Under the pieces are notes generated by a model that searched no databases, had not been told where the DNA came from, and saw only the letters and a program-made list of their open reading frames with translations. Source: Xenoacremonium recifei (Eukaryota; Ascomycota; Sordariomycetes; Hypocreales; Nectriaceae). From it: 64,000 bases of DNA. Position numbers and translations under genes: made by a program. The stretch lies in the NCBI GenBank assembly GCA_012184525.1, contig WOFQ01000006.1, positions 496,001 through 560,000 of the forward strand. Reading direction: 5' to 3'. This document shows positions 53,818 to 64,000 of the stretch, piece by piece. Every line of letters starts with the position of its first letter. Positions within the stretch are counted from its first letter, which is position 1.

Positions 53818-55173
53818 CTACAACTGATCCAAAGGCGGCCCCGTAGGATCTACGACAGTGACGTTCTTCACCACACAGCCAGTAGCCTGGTAGATCTCGC
53901 TGTAAGTACCATTAAATACGCTGTCAAGCCAGGCTAAGCACCGCGAATGCCCGTTTTGGAACTCAGACAGGTGCTCCCCGACAGTGTTCCGTTCATACAG
54001 CACATTGGCACCGCGGTCACAGTACTCGGCGATCATTCCGTCAGACAGTGCTATGGGACTGAACTCATCGCCGATGGCCTTGTACGCAAAGACCGGCACA
54101 GCGGGAATACCCTTACGACGCACGTCAAAGTGCGCATCCAGAACGGCTGACAGCATGGGCGAGTGTAAGTCTGCTCTGCCGTTCTCAAAGTAGCCAAAGA
54201 TGCTCTGGTTGGCAAACGCAGCAAAGGCCTGCTCGGACGACATGTTCAGTGCAGCCATGAAGGCATCCCGCGTTGCTGGCTTCAGGTGAGAGACGAGGAA
54301 TTCGCGCGACGCTGGAAATTGCTGTGTGATGCCGAGCAGCGAGTTAGGCAGGAGTCCAGCACCGACAGTCCCGTCGAGGACATCCGCCGTGGCCAGCAGA
54401 TCCGGGGCCATGCCACCGGTCACAAGCCCGGCGAAGCGGGGCCGGAGGTCCGGAGCATAGAACGGCTGCATAGCCCCCGCCCATCCGGAACTGATCGCGC
54501 CGCCGGAGTAGCCCCAGAGCGCGAACTGGGCAGTATCAGAATCGAGTCCGAGCGGATACAGACCCCTTGGGAGCTGCTTGTTACCGGCGAGTGCGTAGAT
54601 GGCCCGGACTCCGTCCAGGATCGCCTGGCCTTCCAACCGGCCAGCCACAGAGGAGGCGAACGGGCCTTCATAGTCTGGCACCGCGACGAACCATCCGCGG
54701 GCGAGGGCGGCGGTGGCGTCGCCCAGGAGAGGGAGTTGACTAGGGTCATACATTGAAGCAGAGATGGACCAGTCCACATTGGCAGTGTTGTAAGGAATTT
54801 GGTAGGAGAGTAGGGCCGTGCCTTTGCCTTGGTGCTTGTGGCCCTCCTCTGAGTTATAGGCTTCAAGTGGGCTGAACAGAGTGGTGAAAGACCAGAGCGG
54901 TTGGCCATAGCTGTCTTCGGTGCGGTAGACAAGGTTGTAGGCTGCCGAGGCATTGAACATGGCTGTTAGGTTGCCGGGTGCCCTACGGACGCGGATGAGG
55001 TCTCCAGGGGCGTATGACTCCAGGTGTACAGGCTTGTCGATGTAGAAAGGATCTTGGCTGGGCGGGAGAGGCTTGGCAGGAGGACCGAAGACCTCGAAGC
55101 CGTGAACTATCGAGGCTGTAGCCAGAATTACATTGAGAGCGAAACTCCCAAGAGTAGTACTTGAAGACTTCAT
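53818..55173 (-). CDS. Secreted lipase (LIP/CAL-A family)
   Basis: Single exon, 451 residues. A signal peptide is visible (LGSFALNVILATASIVHG, cleavage near residue 25). The nucleophile elbow is WGYSGGAISSGWA (about residue 218). The acid is probably Asp in KAIGDEFSPIA and the base His in VGEHLSEFQNG, in the order S-D-H of this alpha/beta-hydrolase family. N-glycosylation sites occur at NLT, NAS, NMS, NQS, NGT and NVT. The family includes Candida albicans secretory lipases and the broad-specificity lipase A of Pseudozyma. They hydrolyse triglycerides or esters outside the cell and some act as acyltransferases. Its promoter faces a Zn2Cys6 gene. Confidence 0.93.
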   Translation of the reverse strand: MKSSSTTLGSFALNVILATASIVHGFEVFGPPAKPLPPSQDPFYIDKPVHLESYAPGDLIRVRRAPGNLTAMFNASAAYNLVYRTEDSYGQPLWSFTTLFSPLEAYNSEEGHKHQGKGTALLSYQIPYNTANVDWSISASMYDPSQLPLLGDATAALARGWFVAVPDYEGPFASSVAGRLEGQAILDGVRAIYALAGNKQLPRGLYPLGLDSDTAQFALWGYSGGAISSGWAGAMQPFYAPDLRPRFAGLVTGGMAPDLLATADVLDGTVGAGLLPNSLLGITQQFPASREFLVSHLKPATRDAFMAALNMSSEQAFAAFANQSIFGYFENGRADLHSPMLSAVLDAHFDVRRKGIPAVPVFAYKAIGDEFSPIALSDGMIAEYCDRGANVLYERNTVGEHLSEFQNGHSRCLAWLDSVFNGTYSEIYQATGCVVKNVTVVDPTGPPLDQL

Positions 55174-55623
55174 GATTTCGATTACGCTCTCTGCTTGCTT
55201 CTGGCATTGTAATGCGTTCAGCGGTAGACATCTCTACTTATACAATTTCCTCGACAATTGTTCGGGTTCTTAAATTGAATTCCAACTGAATCTCAGCATT
55301 TGAATTCCGCTCGGATTATCTCTGAAATCCGGTATGTTCGTCCTGAATAGAAACTGGATATTAGAAGGACGAACTATTTCACTGAAAGGAAGAAACTGGA
55401 TCATGGAGAGGCACCCATTCAAGTCGTCGCAAAATGCGATCCGAGGTTAGCGCCGGAGTTTAGATCACTGCAAGCCGGGGAACATCGCCAAAGTACCACG
55501 AGGCTTCTTAAAGATTGCTTGTCCAACATGATCTCCATAGTCCAATTTCTCGAATCCTTCGTTTCTTTTGTTTGCGACTCGGACTTTGTTGTTTGCCGGT
55601 AGATACTTGCTGCTTCCTGCACG
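55174..55623. other. Shared promoter of lipase and Zn2Cys6 regulator
   Basis: A 450-bp divergent promoter region, AT-rich near the lipase. It carries a TATA box for the lipase. I saw no clear CGG pair comparable to the array at 51647. Confidence 0.4.
55237..55242 (-). promoter_or_regulatory. TATA box of the lipase gene
   Basis: TATAAG (in TATAAGTAG on the minus strand) about 65 bp upstream of the ATG at 55173. Confidence 0.5.
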
Positions 55624-56946
55624 ATGGTCCGAGAGGCAAAGTCCGGTAATCGCCGTGCTGCTTCCAAGTCGCACGGGGGTTGCGCCAACTGTAAGCTGTG
55701 CCGAGTAAAGGTCAGTCTTTTACCTACAACAGATCATTTCTTTCCAGAACTGACTCTCCGGCAGTGTGATGAAGGGAAACCTAACTGTAAAAGATGTGAT
55801 CGCTTGGGGTTGGCCTGCAAATATCAGCACTTTCGCGTAGCGAGACGGACGAAGGACTTGACGCATGTCCACGAAGTACAGGTCGACCTCTGTGTGTCTC
55901 CAACCCGCAAGGTCTATCTGCCTATCGTGCTGCCTGTCCCTGGTCAGGTTGGCCGGCGTGAGATGCAAGCGCAGGACTTGGCCATACTGGACCACTTTGA
56001 GATGGTAACGGCCTTAACGCTGGGCAACCCCAAGACACGGGGTCGCGGCATGACCCTTTCATTGGAGCTATCTACGACTGTAAGTAGTCCAAGCCTCGCC
56101 TCGAAGATGCTCTGCTGACGATTATAGAACCCCTTCCTTCTTCACTGCTTCAATGCCTTGGCCCTGATGCACCGATCTTACCTCAACCCCTCGCAAAACA
56201 GCCTCAAAGACCGCCAGGCCCTCGCTTCCCACTGGTACCATGGCACCGTGCTGCTCAACCGTCTCCTGTCCCAGCCTGCCGGCAGTCTTTCATCCTCCAA
56301 CCTCGATGCCCTCTGGGCCGGTGCCGCGCTTCTCAGCATCGCTGCCTTCGCTTACATCGAAACCTCGAATCCACACGAGGCTTGGCCGTTAAATGAAGCG
56401 TCTGGCCCACAGGACCTGGACTGGCTGAAGATGGGGCGCGGCAAGGCCGTTGTGCACGGTGTTGCGCGGCCAGATCGTCGTGATAGCGTCTTCTTCCCGC
56501 TGATCCACGACATGACGATCCCCAATGTCCCTAACGGCCGAGGTCCTGTGCAGTGGCACCAGTTCCCACTGCTGTTGGCCTCGCTGTTTGGAGATATTGT
56601 GGATGACCTCGGGGGCTACCATGTCGCGCTGTCCATTCTATCCCAGGTGTACTACGACACGCTGAGTAGTAACACTATGCACCGTATGTTCGCATTTGCG
56701 GTACAGTCTGACTCTGCCTATCACGACTTATTGGCACGCAAGGATTCGCGGGCGCTGCTCTTGTTGCTGTATTGGTATGCAAAAGTTGCTACATCGACGA
56801 TGTGGTGGCATCAGCGGCGCAGTATTGTACAAGGCTGGGCGATTTATGTGTATTTGAAGGAGCATGAAGACGATCAGAGGATCTTGGCTTTGCTTGAGTA
56901 TCCGAAAGACCTTCTTGAGCAAGTAATGCCTCTCCCTGATGCTTGA
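55624..56946 (+). CDS. Zn2Cys6 transcription factor, short form
   Basis: Three exons, 55624-55710, 55765-56079 and 56128-56946, 406 residues. The zinc cluster begins after a basic start at residue 20. Spliced across intron 1 it reads C-AN-C-KLCRVK-C-DEGKPN-C-KR-C-DRLGLA-C, a perfect spacing. The rest is helical and lacks the standard Fungal_trans signature. It resembles the fungal TF group in which a zinc cluster precedes a domain (DUF3468-like) with segments such as FLLHCFNALALMHRSYL and the final WWHQRRSIVQGWAIY. It acts in the nucleus. The divergent lipase gene is the obvious candidate target, by position only. Confidence 0.9.
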
Positions 56947-59213
56947 GAATATTAAATCATGGCAAAAATCAACTCATGCTGTGAGTATTTCTATCAGACT
57001 TATTATACAAAATAAATGATACTGATAGGGTAGGAGATGCCTCAGATTCTCATCTATTGAAGCTGTCGGTAACTCGGCCTATAACTCTTCAGTACGCTGT
57101 GTGCTGGGTCGACGGTGCGTACAGTGCATCGGACTGTCGATCAGCTCCAGCACAGTAAGAGTCTAGACGTGAATACTATGGACAAGTCGATGCGGAGTGC
57201 GGCACGCTTGTTCCTGTTCCTGGCCTAGACTAGCCCCAGGGTGTCTGTGCCTTGTGCCTGAAAGGTTGGCGTCTCGTCTGCTGGTGATAGCGCCCTTCAG
57301 CGTCCTCCATCGCGATCATGGGGTCTCTCGAAGGCCGGTACCTTGCATGCACCCCCTGTCGATGAGTATCCCATATGACCAAGTTGCTCATCGCGCAGCT
57401 CATGTGCCTCAGCCTGATGATCAGCAGCGGTCAGCTTTGCAAGACACACTCGAACAATTGCTTTTGCAGCTGTCGGAGATTTGCGTCTACTATAGAGGAC
57501 TGATTTTGCTTGCTCATTTCGTTACCCAAGAAAAGACCCTGGCTTCAGCCGCCTGCGACTCTCTTCAGCTGACCTCGAACCCCATCACCACCATCACCGC
57601 TCCGTTATACTCCGTTGGGAAGGTCGCCGATCGCTTCCCGCGGCCTGGACCAGAGCCTACGCAACCTTAATCTTTCGCTACCAGCAGAGACAGAAAGGCC
57701 AAACCCGCCTGGAGACACGGATCATGATTCGCAATGCAGCCTTGAGGGGCTGGCTGGAAGTACCGCGACTTGTAGCCGGCCGGGCTTTTGTTCTCTCTTT
57801 GCTTTTTGCCTTTCGGGATGGCACCTTGCTTCGAGGGCCTAGAACTCGACTGGGGGGGTTGCCGCACGTCAGCTGGAGGCAGGGCATTGAACATGGGAGG
57901 GCGGCCTGGGCAGCGTGATTGGACAGCCTGGCCATGTCGTGATTAGGCGGTCATCGGAGATGCGAGATGGAGGGCTGCCCGGTGACTCGGGAGGGCTGAT
58001 TATTGGCCTCTGGAACATTGGAGCCCTGAAAAAAGCAAGAAACCAAGCAGAGAGAAAAGCAACGTGGGATCTCGATGGGCCTAAGAACTCACAATCGCGG
58101 TGAGTTGTGATTTGTGAGACAGACCTTGTTCCGTGACAGGACAAGCAGCAGGAGACAAGCTCAGTGGCCAGCCTGGGCCAAGTTGACAGCGGGAGAGACA
58201 CTGGCCAGGATCTCTGGGTTTGCTTTGCTGGAACCAGCCTGTCGGGTGGCTGACGAAGGGCTTCGGATTGGGCGACGCCCAGGCGGGCTGGACAACCTCG
58301 ACAATGGATGCAATCAATTTAGCTTACCAGACTTTTCCTGGCGCCCATCTCTGTCTGCAGCCAGGAGTTGAGCGGGAGGTGACATTCGCCGGTCTCCGCC
58401 TCTCAGCTGTTAATGGACACTGCACTTTCTGCAGCCGTTTTATTCACTTTTCTTGGCGGCCGACTCTTCGGTGCTTCTCCGCGTTGATGGCTTGGGGCTT
58501 ACTCAGTGACAAGGCTTGTTCACGAGGAATACGATAGCCTACAGCGAGAGAATCGGACCGGGGGGTGACAATGCTTTTTTTCCTGGCGGCAAGCCCGAAC
58601 GAAAAGGTCCCGACTCTGTTCCCGAGCCGGACTGGCGGGAGCGAATACATCGGTCAAAGCGTGCAAGCCACGGCTTGCCAGAGGCTGTCTTGATGTTCCT
58701 GTTGGGAACCTTTCCCGCCCATTATCGATGCAGCCATCCTGTTGCTTCCAAATAGTGCGTACGGCTGCATACAGCGCAATTTAATCTCACCCAGATCATC
58801 CCGCTTCTAGACCCCGTGATGGCCTGCAGAAGGATCAGCAAAAAGCAAAGGCAAGCCAGCAGCGCCGCACCGGAGAGGGGGCCATTCCGGATTCTTCGAG
58901 GCGTGAATGCAAGGTACGAGGCTATTGCGAGGCCCGTGACGGCGAGTCCTAGACATTTTGGCTCGGAACGGCTTGGGTTGAACGCAGGGAGGCTTTCGGG
59001 CTAGTAGTGTCTGTCCCAAGAGAGGCACAAGCACAGAACAGAAATCCTGGCTGGGGATCGCCGGACGGCCCCTGTCGCGGGCTGGACTGGGCTGTTGGCT
59101 TTGCTCTAGCTAGCTATTGAGGCGCTGGTCCAGCGTGCCTGGTGCCTCCCGAAGGGCCAGCCGCTATCCGTTCAAAGTCGAAAGGCGGCGGCGACAGCCT
59201 CAACGGGATGACT

Positions 59214-59233
59214 CCATCCATCCATCCATCCAT
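59214..59233 (+). repeat. CCAT microsatellite, five units
   Basis: A perfect run of five CCAT units. Confidence 0.8.
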
Positions 59234-59331
59234 CTCTCCACCAACGCTCGCGACTCAAGGGAGAGACTCAATGTCAACAGAGGAGATGAGATGCCCCATC
59301 CGACCTGCAGCAGGCCCGGCGGTGAGGCAAC

Positions 59332-59361
59332 GCAAGTGCAAGTGCAAGTGCAAGTGCAAGC
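59332..59361 (+). repeat. GCAAGT hexanucleotide repeat, about five units
   Basis: Tandem GCAAGT units. The hexamer keeps an open frame in all readings, which explains the short ORFs that cross it. Confidence 0.8.
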
Positions 59362-60663
59362 CCATGATGCCCTCGTGAAATCACTGACGCCGTGCCGTGC
59401 AGCGACAGTGACGTCTTGAACGCGCAGTAGCGTGCCCCTCGTACCGCATTCCAGACCCAGGCCATTAAACTGTCTGCACGTCTGATGGGATGATTAACGC
59501 GTCGATGAGCGGTCGCTGAAACAGGGCCCTTTCATCTTGTCTGACACTGCTGCCAGTGCCTCTTTGCCACGACGACATGCCCGACGTCATGAAGCCCGAC
59601 CGACTATCAATACGTATTTGCAAGCCAGTAATAATAGCATCCGTATCCGATCCCGTGTTGCGGAGGGCCAAGCCGAATCGGCCAGGCTGAGCACAATCCC
59701 ATGATTCCCATCAGGGACAGCAGCAAGGACCGGGGGCTCTTCTCTTCTCAGCAGAACAAGTGCCCCGGCAACAAGGCCAGCCTGGAAGGGCTTGGCCGCC
59801 AAATTGCGAGGTTCGCTCGCTCTTGTTCAGGTACCGGTACCAGCACTAACGAGCAGAAGCAAGCCCAGTCCAGCTGGACAGCCGCCCAAGACAGGAGGCT
59901 TGGAGCTAGCTAGCAGAGGGCCGAACAAAACTCCACTTGATCGGCGGGGGCATGACTGTCACTGAACTTGGTCTTGGGCGTGATGCTGACAGGGATCATG
60001 GTCATGGTCATGGCCGGTGTGGGTGGATGGGATGGATCCCTGTTCCTGATGGTGGAGTGAGACACTCTGCTGGGAGACACTCTCACTCACGCTCTCTCGC
60101 CGGTACGACATCTGTATTAATAGACTCGAGCCCCAGGCTTGATCTCGTTCCTGGTGTCTTTTCGACCGATATGGATATAACTTCATGAGCCAGCCGGACC
60201 AAGGCACGGTACTCTCCAATCCTCCTCACCCTGCTCACTCTTTTTGACGATACTCTCTCTCGGGATCTTCCATCACCAACCTCTCCACGCTCATTCTCCC
60301 GACCCTGCCGGCTCCGAGGCTCCGACTCCGCCTGCACTGCCTGCTGCCAGGCTGACGCTCTCTGACTGATTGATCCGACGCCGTCCGTCGTCACACGGAA
60401 CAATACGTTACTCTTCTCACTCATAATTCCTCCTTTGGTCAGGAGATTTTTGTTTCTCTCGTTCTCCCAAGGATCGACGCCTTGAGAGTTTGAGATACAG
60501 AGAGCAAACTTGCCCAACACCGTAGCGATCGGTGCTCTTCTATATCCACCTCCTCACTTACACGCGCCACGACACCGTTACGTCACTTATATAATCACGC
60601 CTTGATTTCCGGGCCGCTCGACCGCCCTCAACACCAAGACTTTCTCCCACCATCATCATCAAG

Positions 60664-61455
60664 ATGCATATTCTCAGCCATAGCTTCAGCCAGCGCCGCA
60701 AGAGCTCGCACAAGCGGCCGCGCGACCTGCACATCCGCAAGGTCTCGTTCTCGGGCTGCTCACTCTCTAGCGGCTGCTCATTCTCCTCGACATCATCGAC
60801 TTCCACCTTCACGCCCAGGACACGCATTGGCGACATGCCCCATAGCGCCTCACATCCCGCCGGTTTCGATCCTTTGAGTCTTCACCCGACTTTCCACGCT
60901 CCTCCACGGCTGCATGACCGGCCATATCTCGACGGTGATGCCAGCCCCCGCGACGAGAACCCTACCTCGACCTTCTGGAGCGATAGTGAGGACGACATTG
61001 ACGAGGTCGACGAGGACCAGCCTCAGGAGATGGAACTTCCGCCGCATGCCAGCCCCATGGATCACTTTGACGAGCCCGAGCATGCCCAGGACTACTTCTT
61101 CACCACTCTATCAGCGCGCCCGCCTCTTCCTCGCAGCCATTGGTCTGAGTCTACGATCCAGACCATTGACAGCATAACGCCTGACGCTTCCCGAACTGTC
61201 AGCTCCACTGCCGACCCCGATGAGGCCGAAGACGACGCCTCAGTCCTGGAGATGCCTAACCTATCACGGCGCTCTTCTACCTTTGGCGGCTTCAACTTCG
61301 GTTTCAAACGCAACTCCGGACCTAAGCGACCGCCCATGAAGGCTATGGACAGCGTCGACAACTTCATCAAGCGAGGCGGCTGGAAGCGGAGGGGCATCGT
61401 CTTCAATGAGAACGACGTCGGCGAGAAGCAGGACCGGAGCAGCTTCGTGAACTGA
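60664..61455 (+). CDS. Uncharacterised Ser-rich protein with basic C-terminal motif
   Basis: Single exon, 263 residues, ATG in AAGATGC context. I do not recognise a named domain. The N-terminus is basic (RRKSSHKRPRDLHIRK) and then Ser/Thr-rich. Residues about 105-125 are very acidic (SDSEDDIDEVDEDQPQE). The C-terminal 60 residues are basic and aromatic and look the most conserved in style: RRSSTFGGFNFGFKRNSG, then MKAMDSVDNFIKRGGWKRRG. No signal peptide or membrane helix. RRSS and SRTVSS are good kinase sites (PKA type). Coding status is supported by codon-like composition and by lack of stops only in this frame. The long pyrimidine-rich leader suggests a regulated gene. Confidence 0.75.
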   Translation: MHILSHSFSQRRKSSHKRPRDLHIRKVSFSGCSLSSGCSFSSTSSTSTFTPRTRIGDMPHSASHPAGFDPLSLHPTFHAPPRLHDRPYLDGDASPRDENPTSTFWSDSEDDIDEVDEDQPQEMELPPHASPMDHFDEPEHAQDYFFTTLSARPPLPRSHWSESTIQTIDSITPDASRTVSSTADPDEAEDDASVLEMPNLSRRSSTFGGFNFGFKRNSGPKRPPMKAMDSVDNFIKRGGWKRRGIVFNENDVGEKQDRSSFVN

Positions 61456-63170
61456 TTCTCCATCAACACCACTCACTAATCTATTCCAACTATGACGACC
61501 ACTCCTACTCTTACTCTTCTTACCTCTCCTTCACCTCACTTTACACTCACACTTTTTCCGACCTTTCTTTGGATACCCCTGGCTATACGCACTTTTATTA
61601 CCTATACACACTTTACTATACCTACTACTCGACTACACCACAACACCAAGGACCGAGATGAATTAGCCTTTTCTTTTATTGCGGGACATGGGAAAGATGA
61701 GATACCATACTGCTGTATATTAACAGCCTGCGTGGAGTTTTTCTTTTTCTGGTATTGGGATTCAAAAATGGATGGAGCAATTTGGGACGGGACCTGGGCT
61801 TGGGATTACGGCTTGACTGCCGACAAGATGGATACCACAATTTCGTTTACTTTTCTGTATGATACTGCTGGAGGACACTGGAGAAACACAATACAATTTT
61901 CCTCCTCACTACTTGGTGCCCAAAGAATGGATCTCTCATCATCGTGAACCCGGCATCCCCCGCATCTGACTTACATGCACAACCCCTGCTGGATATTATT
62001 GTGCTCCGCCGCGCAGCCTCACTGATTCCATTCGCGAAATGAGGTACCGTGGTCTAGAAGCATGGAAGCAGCTGGAGCAATCAGTCAGAAAAAGAAACAA
62101 AACGAAACGAAACTGCTTCATCTTCGTCCCATGTCTCTGTTGCTGCCCAGCCCCGGCCTGACCGAAAAACCCTTGACTTACACACAGCAAGGTTCCCCCT
62201 CCTCCAACCCCCGTCGTTATCTCACACCCTAGTCTCTATGACCTCGGCTTGGTCAGCGCCCGAAAGCGAAAACTCTCTGATTCCTTCCATCCCGCCTCTA
62301 GCGGAAATGCGACGTTGACGTGCGGCTTTCGGCTTACATCACACCCCGGGAACTTAGGCTCGTGGACTATTAGCCATGGTGAGACCTGCGGAAGCCCTAC
62401 GGTCTCAGACCATCCGTCATCCGTGAATTTTTTTTCGTCTGGTCTCTTTATCTATGGGTGGGTGGTTTTTTCGCCGCCCCCTGATGATCCACGTGGAGTT
62501 GGGGTTGGAATGTGGCGAAGGGTTGCGGTGATTTGCGTGAAAGTGCGTGCAGCCAAGCAGTGTCTCAACGGGGAGCCATTTTAGAGCGGGCGACCGGCGC
62601 GTGTGAATGTCTTAACGAAGGGGTGATGGGATTGCTTAGTGGCGAGGCTCCAGGATCGGGCGATGTGGGATGGGAATTTGATGTCATGGATGAAGAGAGC
62701 GTCGTCTTCAGCAACGTAAGCGACGTCCCCCTTGACATCCCGAGCCTGCCAGCAGCCTTCCGGCCTCGCTCCAGCGGCCTTCCGGACTAGATGTTCCCGT
62801 TTCAACGGCCGCTGGCTTGATTCGAAGCGTCGCTTGGGCCAGGTTTTGGCATCGGCCCCGTACGTGCCGGGACTAAGAAACAGGATCGTGACCGTTGAGG
62901 TGGAGCAGGAGTTGATGAGGGACGGGCTGTGAAATGCGATTTGTCGAAGGATCGCGGAGTCGGCGCTCAAATTCAAGGCCGCTACGAACGGCATCAGCTT
63001 ACTGAGACTGGTCGGCTTGAATTGACATGGGCCACGGTTGTATTTGTCATGATCGGACGTACTTGTATTCTCAACTGACGGTGTAAGTCGGAACTCTTTA
63101 GCAACTCTCCTGTTCCAATGCGCTGACAGACCTACAAGGAAATCAAGATAGGAAAAGTAACCAAACTGCT
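61456..63170. other. Intergenic, 3' region of the orphan gene
   Basis: The first 500 bp are Thr/Phe-coding-like pyrimidine-rich sequence (ORF 61492-61947), probably 3' UTR. The rest has no supportable gene. Confidence 0.4.
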
Positions 63171-64000
63171 TTATTCCGCCTTAAAGACAATATCTCTGTT
63201 GGAACCACACGGAACTGTCGGTTGCTTCGCCTTCACATGGGCGTTTGACGATATTCCATCCTGTGGTGACCCCGGCTTCTTCAATTGATCGTAGGCGGCC
63301 GCCCACTCGTTCATCTGATGCTTCTTCATCCACCTTGCAACACTCCCCGTTCTCACATCAGCACGACTTTCATGGATCGCCGGCCGATGCGGTTGCCGGT
63401 TTAACCTCCTATTCTCATCACACACTAGCCGCCCCAGCGTCTCGATTGCCTTCATTTGCATCTTTCCAGATATATTCACCAGCATCTCACAGACCACGGT
63501 GAAGGGATGCCCTGGCCCTTGTATTTCCAGCGCCAACTCACGCGCTCGGTAAATGATAAGGTGCGCTAGGTCCGGCATACCCGCGTTCTGTGCCCAAAGG
63601 TAAAAGCTCGTGAGAGCCCCAATCAGGCCAAGATTCTCGTCCTGGATGGCTGCCCGGAGTAACGTGACGCCCTCCTGTAAAGGGAACTGAGTCCTGGGCC
63701 GAGCAAGGCAGCTGCGGCAATTGAGCTGGGCGTCTCGCTCAGGGCCGAAGCTGAAGGCGAAGCGGTATGGAGCGGCTATTCTATGCGGGAAGCGGTTGGC
63801 GACGTATGTGCGAGCAGCGACGAGCATTTGTTCTGTTGCGCGAGTGTGGTTATGGAGGCTGAGGGGGCGAGAGGGCGTGAGGACCGTGATGTGTGATGGT
63901 AGAGAATTCGAGGCCACTGTTGATGTTCTCTTCCTTGCCTCAGCAGCAAGATGAGGATGCTCATGTAGGTATCGTTGTAACTTTTCGTCGTCGATCATCT
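63171..64000 (-). CDS. C-terminal part of a Clr5-like protein (cut by right edge)
   Basis: Open from the stop at 63171 to the right edge. The first ATG in view is at 63998, but the sequence there (DDEKLQRYLHEHP) looks like the end of a Clr5-type Myb-like domain rather than a true start, so the N-terminus is probably outside. The remainder has LQEGVTLLRAAIQDENLGLIGALTSFYLWAQ and YRARELALEIQGPGHPFTVVCEMLVN, like the helical TPR-ish C-terminal halves of the large Clr5 family. The founding member, Clr5 of fission yeast, acts in silencing; most filamentous-fungus members are unstudied. The family call rests on remembered pattern, not on an alignment. Confidence 0.55.
   Translation of the reverse strand, partial: MIDDEKLQRYLHEHPHLAAEARKRTSTVASNSLPSHITVLTPSRPLSLHNHTRATEQMLVAARTYVANRFPHRIAAPYRFAFSFGPERDAQLNCRSCLARPRTQFPLQEGVTLLRAAIQDENLGLIGALTSFYLWAQNAGMPDLAHLIIYRARELALEIQGPGHPFTVVCEMLVNISGKMQMKAIETLGRLVCDENRRLNRQPHRPAIHESRADVRTGSVARWMKKHQMNEWAAAYDQLKKPGSPQDGISSNAHVKAKQPTVPCGSNRDIVFKAE

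Larger units (their letters stand above)
56947..60663. other. 3.7-kb gene-free region
   Basis: GC-rich, with many short ORFs of low-complexity composition on both strands, and simple repeats (CCAT run at 59214, GCAAGT run at 59332). The last 600 bp are pyrimidine-rich and likely the promoter and leader of the orphan gene at 60664. No protein family or RNA gene recognised. Confidence 0.45.

Noticed and set aside
57197..57670. 157-codon + strand ORF
   Set aside because: Chance-like Cys/Pro/Leu composition, no family resemblance, no splice-linked continuation.
60083..60520. 145-codon minus-strand ORF
   Set aside because: Lies antisense in the leader region of the orphan gene; composition is Arg/Glu/Ser-rich shadow of a CT-rich leader.
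61492..61947. 151-codon + strand ORF after the orphan gene
   Set aside because: Pyrimidine-rich Thr/Leu/Phe translation directly behind a stop codon; best explained as 3' UTR.
1..64000. CRISPR arrays, bacterial operons, rRNA genes, intact transposons
   Set aside because: No regular repeat-spacer pattern, no Shine-Dalgarno/operon layout, no rRNA sequence, and no transposase, reverse transcriptase or long terminal repeats seen.

Overview
The window is nuclear DNA of a filamentous ascomycete (Pezizomycotina, most likely a Sordariomycete). The reasons are dense intron-poor genes, introns of about 50-65 nt with GTRAGT donors and CTRAC-like branch sites, Zn2Cys6 regulators, a TRI12-type MFS pump, a laccase, and a HAM-4/PRO45-type FHA protein of the STRIPAK complex. 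I resolved 26 protein genes (two of them cut by the window edges) and one apparent pseudogene. Splice sites were read by eye, and every multi-exon model was checked to keep frame across its junctions.

Left part (1-16.3 kb): the 5' end of a proline-rich protein leaves the left edge. It is followed by a run of accessory metabolic genes: a SAM methyltransferase, a pseudogene with two in-frame stops, a LovD/beta-lactamase-type transesterase, a FAD monooxygenase, a D-amino-acid-oxidase-like enzyme, an ankyrin protein, a NADPH-FMN reductase and a 14-helix MFS exporter. No PKS, NRPS or terpene synthase is visible, so this looks like a tailoring or catabolic neighbourhood without a backbone enzyme. 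It ends abruptly at the housekeeping gene for the largest subunit of RNA polymerase III.

Middle (22.7-38.1 kb): a BBE-type bicovalent flavin oxidase diverges from a cytosolic vWA-like protein. Then comes a compact trio: homocysteine S-methyltransferase converging on a DAO-type FAD oxidase, which diverges from an SDR over a 245-bp shared promoter. Conserved nuclear genes follow (NC2-beta/Dr1 and an Hst2-type sirtuin), then a laccase-type multicopper oxidase.

Right part (38.1-64 kb): a 4.3-kb gene-free stretch leads into the HAM-4/PRO45 homolog, an SDR with YxxxR in place of YxxxK, and the cytochrome oxidase assembly factor COX16. Two divergent enzyme/Zn2Cys6 pairs follow (SDR plus regulator, secreted lipase plus regulator). 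The first pair is separated by a striking array of eight GAGCGG/CCGCTC hexamers. A 3.7-kb gene-free stretch, a basic/acidic orphan protein and a partial Clr5-like protein at the right edge complete the window.

The strongest leads for new biology are the GAGCGG array as an autoregulatory operator, the backbone-less enzyme cluster at 1.5-16.3 kb, and the HMT-DAO-SDR trio with nearly touching 3' ends. No rRNA, tRNA, CRISPR array or intact transposon was recognised.
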